64,000 nt of DNA from NCBI GenBank assembly GCA_030430565.1, contig JAUIKS010000017.1, forward strand, positions 62,001-126,000, read 5' to 3'. The notes under the pieces were generated by a model that saw only the letters and a program-made list of their open reading frames with translations, was not told where the DNA came from and searched no databases. Source of the DNA: Polyangia bacterium. Lineage in GTDB: Bacteria > Myxococcota_A > Polyangia > Nannocystales > Nannocystaceae. The position numbers were made by a program, and so were the translations under genes. How positions within the stretch are numbered: position 1 is the stretch's first letter; each line of letters opens with the position of its first letter. Shown here in pieces: positions 1 through 14,779 of the stretch.

Positions 1-2462
<2,462 letters not shown>

Positions 2463-2466
<4 letters not shown>

Positions 2467-3446
2467 GATCGGGGATCGGCTTTGGGCAGGTGACCGCGGG
2501 CGAGCGCGACCGCGGCGAGCATGCTCGCGGGGTTGGCGAGCCCGAGGCCGGCGATGTCGCGCGCCGTCCCGTGGTCGGGGGAGGTGCGGATGAACGGGAG
2601 CCCCAGGGTCATGTTCACGCCGTCGCTCATGTGCATGAGCTTGAACGGGCCCAGGCCCTGGTCGTGGTACATCGCGACCAGGCCGTCGTAGTGACCGCCG
2701 GCGTGCATCGGGAACGCGGTGTCGGCCGCCATCGGCCCGAGGAAGCTGTAGGGCTTCTGGGCCTCCTCGGCCCAGGCCTGCAGCGCGAGCACGGCGGGCG
2801 CGATGATGTCGCCCTCCTCGCTGCCGAGCAGGCCGCGCTCGCCGGCGTGCGGGTTGAGGCCGAGCACGCCGATGCGCGGCCGGTGGATCCCGAAGTGCTC
2901 GTCGAGCGCGGTCGCCAGCAGGCGACCCGCGCGCCCGATCGCATGGGCGTCGAGCTGCGCCGGGACCTCGCGCAGCGGGACGTGGATCGTCGCCAGCACC
3001 ACCCGCAGGCGCGGGCCGACCATCAGCATCGCGAAGTCCTCAACGCCTGCTCTCTCGGCCAGGTACTCGGTGTGCCCGGGGTGTTCGAATCCCTCGTCGC
3101 GGCAGCGCGCCTTGTCGATGGGCGCGGTCACCAGCGCGAGGCCCTCGGGGTCCTCGAGCACGAGGTCGACGGCGTGGGTCAGCGCCGCGACCTGGCCGAG
3201 CGAGCGGCCGGCCCCCGGCACGCGGACGATCAGCGGCTCGAGCGCTTCGAAGCCGCGATCGGCCCAGTCCGTGCCGAGGTGCGTGGTGAGCCGGCGGACG
3301 ACAGAGCGATCCGCGATCACGCGATCGCCGGGCTCGAGCGCGCCGGCGGCGGCGACGTGAAGCAGGAGCTCAGGCCCGATCCCGGCGGGATCTCCCTGGG
3401 TCAGGATGAGGCGAGGGCCACGGCGCTTCAGAGGCGGCGGTTTCAT
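2463..3446 (-). CDS. pdxA: 4-hydroxythreonine-4-phosphate dehydrogenase
   Basis: PdxA oxidises 4-phosphohydroxy-L-threonine in the DXP-dependent pathway to pyridoxal phosphate. The protein begins MKPPPLKRRGPRLILTQGD and shows GDPAGIGPE near the N-terminus. Further family motifs are HPGHTEYL and GLNPHAGE, the metal-binding YHDQGL, and SPDHGTA near the C-terminus. From the chosen ATG at 3446 it is 327 aa, the usual length for the family. An in-frame start 47 codons upstream (3587) would add a poorly conserved tail and is less likely. The stop overlaps the uvrA start, an unexpected pairing of vitamin B6 synthesis with DNA repair in one operon. Confidence 0.95.
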
Positions 3447-3726
3447 GGGCGGGTGCAGCAGGTCGAGGAGGAAGAGAGCGTCACGGCTCTTGATTTCGTC
3501 CACCTGGCCAATCGCGCGCGACGGAGCGCGGCGGCCTATTGGGCTGGATGTCGCGCCGTGTGGAAGAGGTGGGTGTTCGTCGGGCAAGACCGCTCAAGCG
3601 ACTGAGCGCGCTCGTTCAACTTCTTCAAGAGAACTTTAGCAGGCCTTCGGCTCAACTATTGATTGGCGTCGACGGCGAGGCATCCTACCATGAACGACGG
3701 TGCGATACGGCGCAGGGCGAGGCTCG

Positions 3727-4929
3727 ATGAGGTCGCTGCGAGCGTGGCTCGTGGGGGGGTGCCTCGCGCTCACCTGCGCGGGCGGAACCGAGGCCCGCGC
3801 CGATGTTCGCGCGGAGGATCGCGTCGCCGTCGACGCCCCGGGTCGCGCGCCCAAGGCGACCCCGAGAGGCAAACCAATCGACGGCGCGAGCGCGTCGAAG
3901 GCAAACAACAAGAGCCGCCCTCGCGCCACCGCGCGCAGGCAGGTTCCGCCCGAGCACTCGCTGCCCTTTGATCACTCACGCTTACCGCGGACTGGGCACC
4001 CGCATGTGCAAGGTCGCCAGCGGCCGACACCGCGCATGCGAGGCGCCGAGCCCGTGCCGCTGCTCGGCTGGGGCGCGAGCCTGCTCGCGCCGCAGTTCGA
4101 AGATCGCACGCGGCGCCCGAGCCCGGGCAAGCGCCCGCCGCCGCTCGGCGCTGCGCTGCGACCCGGAGAGCGGTTTCGGTACGACGTGTTCTTCAGCGGG
4201 AACCCGACCGGGATGGCCGAGGCCGGAGTGGTTTCGCGCGAGCCCGATCCCGAGGGTGGACCGCCGCTGATCAAGCTGCACGCCTTCGCGCGCACCAGCG
4301 GCGTCGTCGCGCTGCTGACGACCATCACCTACGAGCTCGAGCACTTCGTCGACGCGGCCACCGGCGCGCCCGTGCGGACCACGGCGCAGATCAAGCGCGA
4401 CGGTCTGCCGGGGCGGTACAAGCGGCGCGAGACCTCGTCGAGCTACATGGGTCGCGGCTACGTCGAGATCGTCGACCGCCGCGACGATCGCACGCGCCGG
4501 ATCGAGCGCACGATCCCGGTCGACACCTTCGACTCGCTCGCGACCATGGCGTGGGTTCGCGCGCTGGATCTAGAGAAGGGCGAGACGGCGAAGATCTACG
4601 CCCTCGACGGGCGGACGTTACTCCGGGTCGACATCACCGGGCGCGGGCTCTCGCCGCTCGAGTCGATGCCGACGATCGGCACGGCGCTCGGCGTCGACCC
4701 TGCGAAGGTCTACGAGCTCGAGGGCGTGATCACCCGGGTCGACTCGCACGGCGCGGCGATCCCCGGCAAGCGCACCTACTCGCTGCGCGTGTGGGTCAGC
4801 GGGGACGACCGGCGAATCCCGTTGATGCTCGAGAGCGATATGTGGCTCGGCGTCATCCGCTTGATCCTGACCCAGTACGATCCACCCGACGACGAGGCGA
4901 AGGAGTCAGCCGCGCCGCAGGCGAAATAG
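3727..4929 (+). CDS. DUF3108 family exported protein
   Basis: A 400-aa protein of the DUF3108 family. These are envelope proteins of unknown biochemical role, predicted to form a beta-rich periplasmic domain. The ATG at 3727 gives an N-terminal signal peptide (MRSLRAWLVGGCLALTCAGG, then an Ala-Arg-Ala type cleavage site). A basic, Pro-rich linker runs to about residue 130. The conserved domain starts at LRPGERFRYDVFFSG, includes TYELEHFVD, and ends near RLILTQYDPP. A start nine codons upstream would place charged residues before the signal and is less likely. It is followed by the kinase gene after a 200-bp gap containing two hairpins. Function unknown. Confidence 0.82.
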   Translation: MRSLRAWLVGGCLALTCAGGTEARADVRAEDRVAVDAPGRAPKATPRGKPIDGASASKANNKSRPRATARRQVPPEHSLPFDHSRLPRTGHPHVQGRQRPTPRMRGAEPVPLLGWGASLLAPQFEDRTRRPSPGKRPPPLGAALRPGERFRYDVFFSGNPTGMAEAGVVSREPDPEGGPPLIKLHAFARTSGVVALLTTITYELEHFVDAATGAPVRTTAQIKRDGLPGRYKRRETSSSYMGRGYVEIVDRRDDRTRRIERTIPVDTFDSLATMAWVRALDLEKGETAKIYALDGRTLLRVDITGRGLSPLESMPTIGTALGVDPAKVYELEGVITRVDSHGAAIPGKRTYSLRVWVSGDDRRIPLMLESDMWLGVIRLILTQYDPPDDEAKESAAPQAK

Positions 4930-4973
4930 GTAGATCGGGACAGATCTCGCCGCGTTGATCCTCAAGGGCTTGT

Positions 4974-5089
4974 GGGGGCTGCTCCCCCCGCTGGCGGTAT
5001 TCGCGGAAATGCGCCGTCAACGACCCCTTCGAGAGGAGCCCGGCGCCCGGGATTTTGATACACTCCCTGCCTTGGGGGCATCACCCCCC
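4974..5089 (+). other. Two look-alike G5/C6 hairpins 100 bp apart
   Basis: GGGGG, five bases, then CCCCCC occurs at 4974-4989 and again at 5074-5089, exactly 100 bp apart. Both sit between the DUF3108 gene and the kinase gene. The first could be a weak terminator for the upstream gene. The second lies 40 bp before the kinase start and could sit in its leader. Neither has a T-run. Confidence 0.4.
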
Positions 5090-5128
5090 GACGCTCTCGA
5101 CGCTCGACGCTCTGACGAAGCGAACACC

Positions 5129-6484
5129 ATGAGTCAAAAGCAGCGCTACCGTCCCTTGTACCGGCTCGACGCGGGCGGCATGGCCGAGGTCTATGTCGCC
5201 GAGTCCGAGACGATGGCGGGCTTTAAGAAGAAGGTCGCGATCAAGCGAATTCTTCCAGGGCTTATCAAAGATCCGCGCTTCGTCCAGATGTTCCTCGACG
5301 AGGCGCGCATCAGCCTCCGGCTCGATCACGCGAACATCGTTTCCGTGTTCGACATCGGTGAGGGCGAGAACTCGTACTTCATCGTCATGGAGTTCGTCGA
5401 GGGGACGAACATCAAGTCGTTGCTCGAGCACCAGGCCAAGCGAGGCACGCACATCCCCGTGCGCCTGACCGTCTGGATCCTCGCCGAGATCCTCCGCGGC
5501 CTGCAGTACGCCCACATCCAGGCCGACGAGACCGGCAAGCCCTTCGGCATCGTCCACCGCGACATCTCGCCGCCGAACATCCTCTTGTCGTGGCACGGCG
5601 AGGTCAAGGTCACCGACTTCGGCCTGGCCAAGGCGACCACGCAGGTCGAGTCCACCGACCCCGGCGTCGTCAAGGGCAAGTACAGCTACCTGTCCCCCGA
5701 GGCAGCCCACGGCAACGAGGTCGACTGCCGCGCGGACGTGTTCTCCGTCGGCATCCTCGCCTTCGAGATGCTGACCGGGCGGCGCCTGTTCAAGGGCAAG
5801 AACGACTTCGACACGATCGCGCTGGTCCGGCGCGCCCAGGTCCCCAGCATCCGCACCTACAACCCGCGGGTGCCGCCGGAGCTGGAGCGGATCGTCGGCA
5901 AGGCGCTGGCCGCCGACTTGAGCCAGCGCTACCAGACCGCCGACGCCTTCGCCGACGCGCTGCTCGAGTTCCTGTTCGAGAACCGAATGAAGGTCTCGCC
6001 GCGGGACGTCATCGAGTTCATCCGCCCGATCCGCGCGCTCAAGGACGCCGAGCGCCGCGAGCAGGAGGAGAAGGCGAACGAGGAAAAATCCCCGGGCGGC
6101 CACAACCTGATCATCAACCTCATCAACGAGGAGATGATCAACTTCCGCTCGCTCGGCGTCGAGGAGGACGACGCGCCCGAGAAGACCGGCGCGATCCCGG
6201 TGGTCAAGACCCCGCAGCTCGACGCGTCGAAGCCGATCAACATCGACAACTTCACCGCCGGCTCGGGCACGCCGACGCCCTCGCCGCTGCCCCGCGGCGA
6301 CGAGCTGCCCACGCTGTCCTCGATCCACGACGAGCTCGGCATCGAGGACGCGAGCGTGACCGACGGCGTGGTCGACAAGCCGCCGAAGCCGACCGGCAGC
6401 GACACCAACCCGCTGCTGTACGTGGTGGCCTTCCTCGCCGTGCTGCTCGTGCTGCTGGTCGCCTATATCTTCATCGGCGGCTAG
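5129..6484 (+). CDS. Pkn-type membrane-anchored Ser/Thr protein kinase
   Basis: A eukaryote-like Hanks-type kinase of 451 aa. The Gly-rich loop LDAGGMAEVY lies at residues 13-22 and the ATP-binding Lys is K39 (VAIKRI). The catalytic loop is HRDISPPN at 143-150 (D145), and the Mg-binding DFG is at 163-165, so the kinase should be active. The kinase domain ends near residue 290. An acidic, Pro/Gly-rich linker leads to a single C-terminal transmembrane segment (about 427-449, LLYVVAFLAVLLVLLVAYIF). This implies a cytoplasmic kinase with a tail anchor and almost no periplasmic sensor. The ATG at 5129 was chosen because it directly precedes the kinase fold. Such kinases are very numerous in myxobacteria; the substrate is unknown. 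Confidence 0.93.
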   Translation: MSQKQRYRPLYRLDAGGMAEVYVAESETMAGFKKKVAIKRILPGLIKDPRFVQMFLDEARISLRLDHANIVSVFDIGEGENSYFIVMEFVEGTNIKSLLEHQAKRGTHIPVRLTVWILAEILRGLQYAHIQADETGKPFGIVHRDISPPNILLSWHGEVKVTDFGLAKATTQVESTDPGVVKGKYSYLSPEAAHGNEVDCRADVFSVGILAFEMLTGRRLFKGKNDFDTIALVRRAQVPSIRTYNPRVPPELERIVGKALAADLSQRYQTADAFADALLEFLFENRMKVSPRDVIEFIRPIRALKDAERREQEEKANEEKSPGGHNLIINLINEEMINFRSLGVEEDDAPEKTGAIPVVKTPQLDASKPINIDNFTAGSGTPTPSPLPRGDELPTLSSIHDELGIEDASVTDGVVDKPPKPTGSDTNPLLYVVAFLAVLLVLLVAYIFIGG

Positions 6485-6521
6485 CGGGTCGCTCGGCCGC
6501 GTCGCGCACAAGGACGGTGCT

Positions 6522-7058
6522 GTGAACGAGAACAACTGGATCGAAGCCCTCGCCGGCGTCGCGCCGCGCATCGACGACAGCGCGTTTATCCACCGCGCCG
6601 CCGTCGTCATCGGCGACGTGACCATCGGCCCCGAGTCGAGCGTGTGGCCCAACGTGACCCTGCGGGGCGACGACGCGCCGATCCTGGTCGGCGCCCAGAG
6701 CTCGATCCAGGACGGCTCGACCGTGCACGCGACCGAGGGCGAGTCGGCGACCACGGTCGGCTCGCGCGTGACCGTCGGTCACAACGTCATCCTGCACGGC
6801 TGCACCATCGGCGACGACTGCTTGATCGGCATGGGCTCGATCCTGCTCGACAACGCGGTCGTCGAGCCGTGGGCCTTCGTCGCCGCCGGGACCGTCGTCC
6901 CGCCGGGCAAGGTGGTGCGCTCGGGCACCCTGGTGATGGGTAACCCGATGCGCGTGGTTCGCGAGTGCCGCGACAAAGACCGCGAGTGGATCGTCCACAG
7001 CTGGCGGGCCTACGTGAAGCGGAGCCGCGAGTACCTGCAGCGAGATCGCGGGCGCTGA
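6522..7058 (+). CDS. Gamma-carbonic anhydrase-like hexapeptide-repeat protein
   Basis: A 178-aa left-handed beta-helix protein of the gamma-carbonic anhydrase/YrdA-PaaY type. Hexapeptide turns run from about residue 18 to 135 (for example VIGDVTIGPESSVWPNVTLR and CTIGDDCLIGMGSILLDNAV). Candidate zinc-binding histidines occur in VHATEG and VGHNVILHG, matching the family pattern. The C-terminus forms the usual helix (WIVHSWRAYVKRSREYLQR). The start is GTG at 6522. It lies 37 bp after the kinase gene and 3 bp before the 5-oxoprolinase gene, so the three probably share a transcript. Many members of this family have no measurable carbonic anhydrase activity, so the substrate is open. Confidence 0.88.
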   Translation: MNENNWIEALAGVAPRIDDSAFIHRAAVVIGDVTIGPESSVWPNVTLRGDDAPILVGAQSSIQDGSTVHATEGESATTVGSRVTVGHNVILHGCTIGDDCLIGMGSILLDNAVVEPWAFVAAGTVVPPGKVVRSGTLVMGNPMRVVRECRDKDREWIVHSWRAYVKRSREYLQRDRGR

Positions 7059-7061
7059 GCG

Positions 7062-10694
<3,633 letters not shown>

Positions 10695-10796
10695 GGGCGG
10701 ATCGGCCGTCGTCGGCCAGCGGCCGCGTGACGCGTACGAGTCCTGCGGCGTTGGAGTTTTGCGCGGCTCGCGGGCTTGCGATACGGTTCCGCCCGC

Positions 10797-11741
10797 ATGC
10801 TCGAAGCTCTGATCCCGTTCATTCAACCGCCGGAGCGGACCTTAGCGGAGAACCTCCCGCTGCTCGGGACGCTCAAGCTGCAGGTGTTCGGCCCGCTGGT
10901 CGCGATCGGCGTGATCATGGGCATGCGTCGCTGCCTCGCCTACGCCAAGGCGCGCGACATTGACGAGCAGTACGCCCGCGACGTGATGTTCTGGTCGCTG
11001 GTCTCGGGCTTCGTGATCTCGCACTGGGTCTCGGTGATCTTCTACTTCCCCGAGCGCGTCATGCAGGACCCGATCGTCCTGCTGCAGATCTGGAACGGGC
11101 TCTCCAGCGTCGGCGGCCTGTTCGGCTTCGCGGTCGGCGTGTTCTGGTTCCTGCACCGCAAGAAGCAGCCCTTCTTGGTCTACGTCGACATGCTGTGCTT
11201 CGGCATGCTCGTCGGCTTCACGACCGGGCGCCTGGGCTGCAGCCTGGTCCACGACCACCCTGGGCGCGTGCTCGAGGACCTCTCGCACCCGCTCTCCTTC
11301 CTCGCCGTACATGGCTGGAAGGGCAACCCCGACATCGTGCGCTGGGATCTGGGGACCCTCGAGTTCCTGTTCTTGGTCCCGCTGGTGCTGTTCATGCACC
11401 TCGTCTACGACTGGAAGAAGGCCGACCCGGGTCGCTTCGTCGGCCTGACCGCGCTCTGCTACGGCCCGTTCCGCTTCTTCCTCGACTTCTTCCGGATCTC
11501 AGACAAGCAGTACTTAGGGCTCACGCCGGCGCAGTACTTCACCTTCGCGATCATGGGCCTCGGCGTCTACTTCACCTTTATCCGCAAGCCGAAGCCCAGC
11601 GACTTCGAGTGGGCGAAGGAGAGCGAGTACCAGGCCAAGCTGAAGGCCGAGCGGGCGAAGGGCGAGCTCCAAGCTGGCAAAGACGCTGACGCCGAGAAGC
11701 CCGTGCGCGACGACGCGGCCGCGGCTGAGAAGGCCGAGTAG
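10797..11741 (+). CDS. lgt: Prolipoprotein diacylglyceryl transferase
   Basis: Lgt transfers diacylglycerol from phosphatidylglycerol to the lipobox Cys of prolipoproteins at the inner membrane. The protein has about seven hydrophobic segments, the conserved loop WNGLSSVGGLFGF, and the signature-like FTTGRLGCSLVHDHPG, in which His-Asp-His replaces the more usual Asn-Gly-Asp. The C-terminal helix is followed by a long charged, Ala/Lys/Glu-rich cytoplasmic tail (about 45 residues) not seen in Escherichia coli Lgt. The ATG at 10797 was chosen; a start seven codons earlier is possible. The many lipoproteins in this window fit the need for this enzyme. Confidence 0.88.
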   Translation: MLEALIPFIQPPERTLAENLPLLGTLKLQVFGPLVAIGVIMGMRRCLAYAKARDIDEQYARDVMFWSLVSGFVISHWVSVIFYFPERVMQDPIVLLQIWNGLSSVGGLFGFAVGVFWFLHRKKQPFLVYVDMLCFGMLVGFTTGRLGCSLVHDHPGRVLEDLSHPLSFLAVHGWKGNPDIVRWDLGTLEFLFLVPLVLFMHLVYDWKKADPGRFVGLTALCYGPFRFFLDFFRISDKQYLGLTPAQYFTFAIMGLGVYFTFIRKPKPSDFEWAKESEYQAKLKAERAKGELQAGKDADAEKPVRDDAAAAEKAE

Positions 11742-11838
11742 CGGCGGCGTGCCCAGGCGCGCCGGGAGCTCGGCGCGCGGTGGCGCGCGGCGACGCCTGG
11801 GCCTCGCGGGGTCGCCGTACGCGTTATGATGGTCGCTG

Positions 11839-12453
11839 ATGAAGGACGACCGGGAGCTGCTGCTGGCCTGGCGCGCGGGGAACGAGGACGCCGGCGTCGA
11901 GCTGTTCGAGCGTCACTACGAGCGGGTGTCGCGGTTCTTTCGCAACAAGGCCGGCGAGGCGGCGCCCGATCTCGTCCAGCGCACGTTCCTGGTCTGCCTC
12001 GAGACGCGCGGTCGCATGCGCGAGCAGACCAGCTTTCGCTGCTACCTGTTCGGCGTCGCGCGCAACGTGCTGTTTGAGCACTACCGCCGCCGTCGGCGGG
12101 AGAGCGATCGCCTCGACTTCGCTGAGCGCTCGGTCCAGGACCTCGCGCCGACCCCGACGAGCCTGCTCGCGCGCGAGCAGGAGAGCCAGATCCTGCTGCA
12201 GGCGCTGCGGCAGATCCCGATGGAGTCGCAGGTGATCCTCGAGCTCTACTACTGGGAGAACATGCGAGCCCGCGACATCGCGGGGGTGCTCGAGGTCCCC
12301 GAGGGGACCGCGAGGACGCGGATCCGTCGCGCCAAGCAGCTGCTCGAGCGCGAGCTCGAGGCGCTCGCCCGCAGCCCGCAGGTGCTGCACAGCACGGTCT
12401 CGAACCTCGAGATCTGGGCGCGGCGCCTTCGCGATCAGATGAAGCAGCCGTGA
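11839..12453 (+). CDS. ECF-like RNA polymerase sigma-70 family factor
   Basis: A 204-aa small sigma factor. Region 2 runs from about residue 12 to 85 (LFERHYERVSRFFRNKAGEA, then FRCYLFGVARNVLFEHYRRR). Region 4 is the helix-turn-helix around residues 135-185 (LELYYWENMRARDIAGVLEV, then EGTARTRIRRAKQLLE). No region 1.1 or 3 is present. There is no obvious anti-sigma gene adjacent; the next gene is a soluble protein of unknown function 33 bp downstream. The C-terminal tail of about 25 residues after region 4 could carry regulation. Confidence 0.9.
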   Translation: MKDDRELLLAWRAGNEDAGVELFERHYERVSRFFRNKAGEAAPDLVQRTFLVCLETRGRMREQTSFRCYLFGVARNVLFEHYRRRRRESDRLDFAERSVQDLAPTPTSLLAREQESQILLQALRQIPMESQVILELYYWENMRARDIAGVLEVPEGTARTRIRRAKQLLERELEALARSPQVLHSTVSNLEIWARRLRDQMKQP

Positions 12454-12486
12454 TCGGTCGCTCCGCGCGACTGCAGCGACGGTACG

Positions 12487-12984
12487 ATGTCGCTCATGAC
12501 CGTGTGGACGCGCGAGGTGCTGCGCAGCGAGCTCAAGGGCAATGTCTACGCGTTCGGCCCGAATCATCTCAACATCGCCCCCGCGGACATCAAGACCTTC
12601 GTCACGCCGCGTGACGCGGCCATTATGTTGTGCTGTAGCGATCACTCGTTCGTCGCGTGGTGGGCGACGATGCGTCGTCGTGACGGCGGTCGTGACGCGA
12701 TCGTCGAGACGATCAAGCCGATCATGGTCGCGCTCGCTGACGAGGACTCGCTCGCTACGCTCGTGCTCGCGCTCGTCGAGCGCGCGCGCGAGATCGGCTA
12801 CGCGCGCGTGTGGCTCACGCCTGAGCTGTTCGCGGAGCCGCTGCTGGCGCCGGCGCTGAAGCACGTGACGAGCGCGCTCGGGCGCCCCCTCGAGCACGCG
12901 CCGCTCGAGGGCATGACGGCCTTGGTTCTCGAGGCCGAGGGCGCGCCGCCGCGCCGGGCGTGGTGGCGATTCTGGCGCTCGTGA
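12487..12984 (+). CDS. Hypothetical protein downstream of sigma factor
   Basis: A 165-aa protein with no recognised family. It is predicted soluble, with no signal or membrane segment, a mixed alpha/beta pattern, and a strongly basic, Trp-rich C-terminus (RRAWWRFWRS) that could bind nucleic acid or membranes. It lies 33 bp after the sigma factor in the same direction, so it is likely co-transcribed and might modulate that factor; this is inference only. Start ATG at 12487. Confidence 0.6.
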   Translation: MSLMTVWTREVLRSELKGNVYAFGPNHLNIAPADIKTFVTPRDAAIMLCCSDHSFVAWWATMRRRDGGRDAIVETIKPIMVALADEDSLATLVLALVERAREIGYARVWLTPELFAEPLLAPALKHVTSALGRPLEHAPLEGMTALVLEAEGAPPRRAWWRFWRS

Positions 12985-13366
12985 CTCGCGGCGCCTGACC
13001 GGCGCGCGCGCGTGTGATCCGTCCGCGCACCCCGAGGCGCGTCGACGCGCGCGGGCGCCCGCGCGCGCGGGCGCGGCGCGAGGCGGCGCGAGCCTGGGCG
13101 GCGCGATAAATATGTCCCTTTGGTCATAGGCTCTCGCCGCCGCGCGTGATGTCGCGCGGCCCTCCGCGCGCCGCGGCGAGTCGTCGCAGGCGCGGGAACG
13201 AGCCGCGATCGAAATAGCCCGCGCGCGGTTCAGAGGATATTAATCCTCGGCCATGTCGAAATAGACATATTATGATTTTGTCGATGGGCGCGGCGGCCGG
13301 CTGGCCGCCGCGCGATTCCGCGTCCAGCCGGTCGTCCGGCGGCGCCGACAGCGAGATGGAGAGACA
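12985..13366. other. Intergenic region upstream of halogenase-like gene
   Basis: About 380 bp without a supported gene. The first half is extremely GC-rich and repetitive in CG dinucleotides. From about 13230 to 13280 it turns AT-rich, unlike the flanking sequence, which probably marks the promoter and leader of the halogenase-like gene. No clear -35/-10 pair was identified. Confidence 0.4.
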
Positions 13367-14677
13367 GTGCGCGTCGAAGATGTCGTGATCATTGGGGGCG
13401 GACCGGGAGGTTCGGCGCTCGCGGGCTACCTGGCGAAGGCCGGCGTCTCGGTGACGCTCTTTGAGTCGGCGATTCACCCGCGGCCGCATGTGGGCGAGTC
13501 GATGGTCCCGAGCACGACGATCGTGCTCCGCGAGCTCGGCTTCCTCGAGACCATCGAGAACGAGAAGTTCATTCGCAAGTACGGGGCGACCTGGCACCCG
13601 ATCACGCGCAGCGAGGAGCTCTCGATCATCTTTAAAGAGTTCCCGCAGGAGGGCATCGACCAGGACTACACCTGGCACGTCGACCGGGCGCGCTTCGACG
13701 GCCTGCTGCTGAAGCACGCGAGCAACCTCGGCGCCACCGTCTACCAGGGCACCGAGGTCAAGCGCGTGCTGATGGAGGACGGCCGCGCCGTCGGCGTTGA
13801 GGTCGCGGTCGCCGGGCAGCTGATCACCGTGCGCGCGCGCTACGTGCTCGACGCCAGCGGGCGCAAGGCCATACTCGGGCGTCAGCTCGGGATGTACAAG
13901 AAAGACCCGCTGTTCAACCAGTTCGCGACCGGCGCGTGGTTCAAGAACGTCAACCGCAGCCGCGTCGGCCGAGAGAACGACATCCACATCTACTTCCTGC
14001 CCAACAAGCGCGCGTGGGCCTGGCAGATCCCGATCTCGGACGAGATCACCTCGGTCGGGATCGTCGTCGAGAAAGACGACTTTCGGAAGATCAAGGGTGA
14101 TGTCGACGGGTGGTTCACGAAGATGATCGCCTCCACGCCCGACTTCGGCGCCGCGATGGAGAGCGCGGTGCGCGTCAGCGACTACAACCTCAACGGCGAC
14201 TACAGCTACTCGATGGAGCGCTTCGCCGGCCCTGGTTACATGCTCGTCGGCGACGCCGCGCGCTTCGTCGACCCGATCTTCTCCTCGGGGATCAGCGTCG
14301 CGCTGTTCTCCGCGAAGTTCGCCGCCGAGGAGCTGACGCGCGTGCTCAAGGAGCCGGAGCACGAGGTCGAGGCCTTCACGCGCTACGAGGCGCGCATGCG
14401 CGAGGGCTGCGACATCTGGTACGAGTTCATCGGTCTGTACTACAAGCTGCTGCCGCTGTTCACGCTGTTCGTGCGGCGCAAGAAGTACCGGAACCAGATC
14501 ATGGCGCTCTTGCAGGGCGTCGTCTTTGACCGCTCGACGGTCCCGGTGCTCGACGTGATGCGCGAGTTCATCGAGGCCGTCGAGAGCAACGAGCAGCACC
14601 TCTTGCGCCCGTTCCTCGGCGAGCTCGACATGAGCTTGATCGACGAGCTGCGGGAGTCAATGGCCGCGCGAGCATGA
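13367..14677 (+). CDS. Flavin-dependent halogenase-like oxidoreductase
   Basis: A 436-aa FAD enzyme of the flavin-dependent halogenase superfamily. The nucleotide-binding GGGPGGSALAG lies at residues 10-20. It is followed by the GES motif (RPHVGESMVP, 39-48). A Lys at position 71 in FIRKYGATW aligns with the catalytic Lys of chloramphenicol/phenol-type (variant B) halogenases. The halogenase signature WxWxIP is present as WAWQIP at 217-222. The second FAD motif is GDAARFVDPIFSSGIS near 293. The GTG start at 13367 is preceded by a GGAG ribosome site. Substrate unknown; related family members include hydroxylases and reductases, but retention of both WxWxIP and the Lys favours halogenation. The next gene is a B12 radical SAM enzyme. 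Confidence 0.8.
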   Translation: MRVEDVVIIGGGPGGSALAGYLAKAGVSVTLFESAIHPRPHVGESMVPSTTIVLRELGFLETIENEKFIRKYGATWHPITRSEELSIIFKEFPQEGIDQDYTWHVDRARFDGLLLKHASNLGATVYQGTEVKRVLMEDGRAVGVEVAVAGQLITVRARYVLDASGRKAILGRQLGMYKKDPLFNQFATGAWFKNVNRSRVGRENDIHIYFLPNKRAWAWQIPISDEITSVGIVVEKDDFRKIKGDVDGWFTKMIASTPDFGAAMESAVRVSDYNLNGDYSYSMERFAGPGYMLVGDAARFVDPIFSSGISVALFSAKFAAEELTRVLKEPEHEVEAFTRYEARMREGCDIWYEFIGLYYKLLPLFTLFVRRKKYRNQIMALLQGVVFDRSTVPVLDVMREFIEAVESNEQHLLRPFLGELDMSLIDELRESMAARA

Positions 14678-14779
14678 GCCATCACTCGCCGAGGCGCTCG
14701 CGCGAGCTAAACGCTCACGCTCGCGGAGCGCTCGACCGCGGTCGCGCCGTCGCCACTAACCATCGTCGGGAGTCAAACG

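Noticed and set aside
3070..3095. GTTCGAATCCC motif resembling a tRNA T-loop
   Set aside because: It is part of pdxA coding for the conserved FEHPGHTEY region; no tRNA fold.
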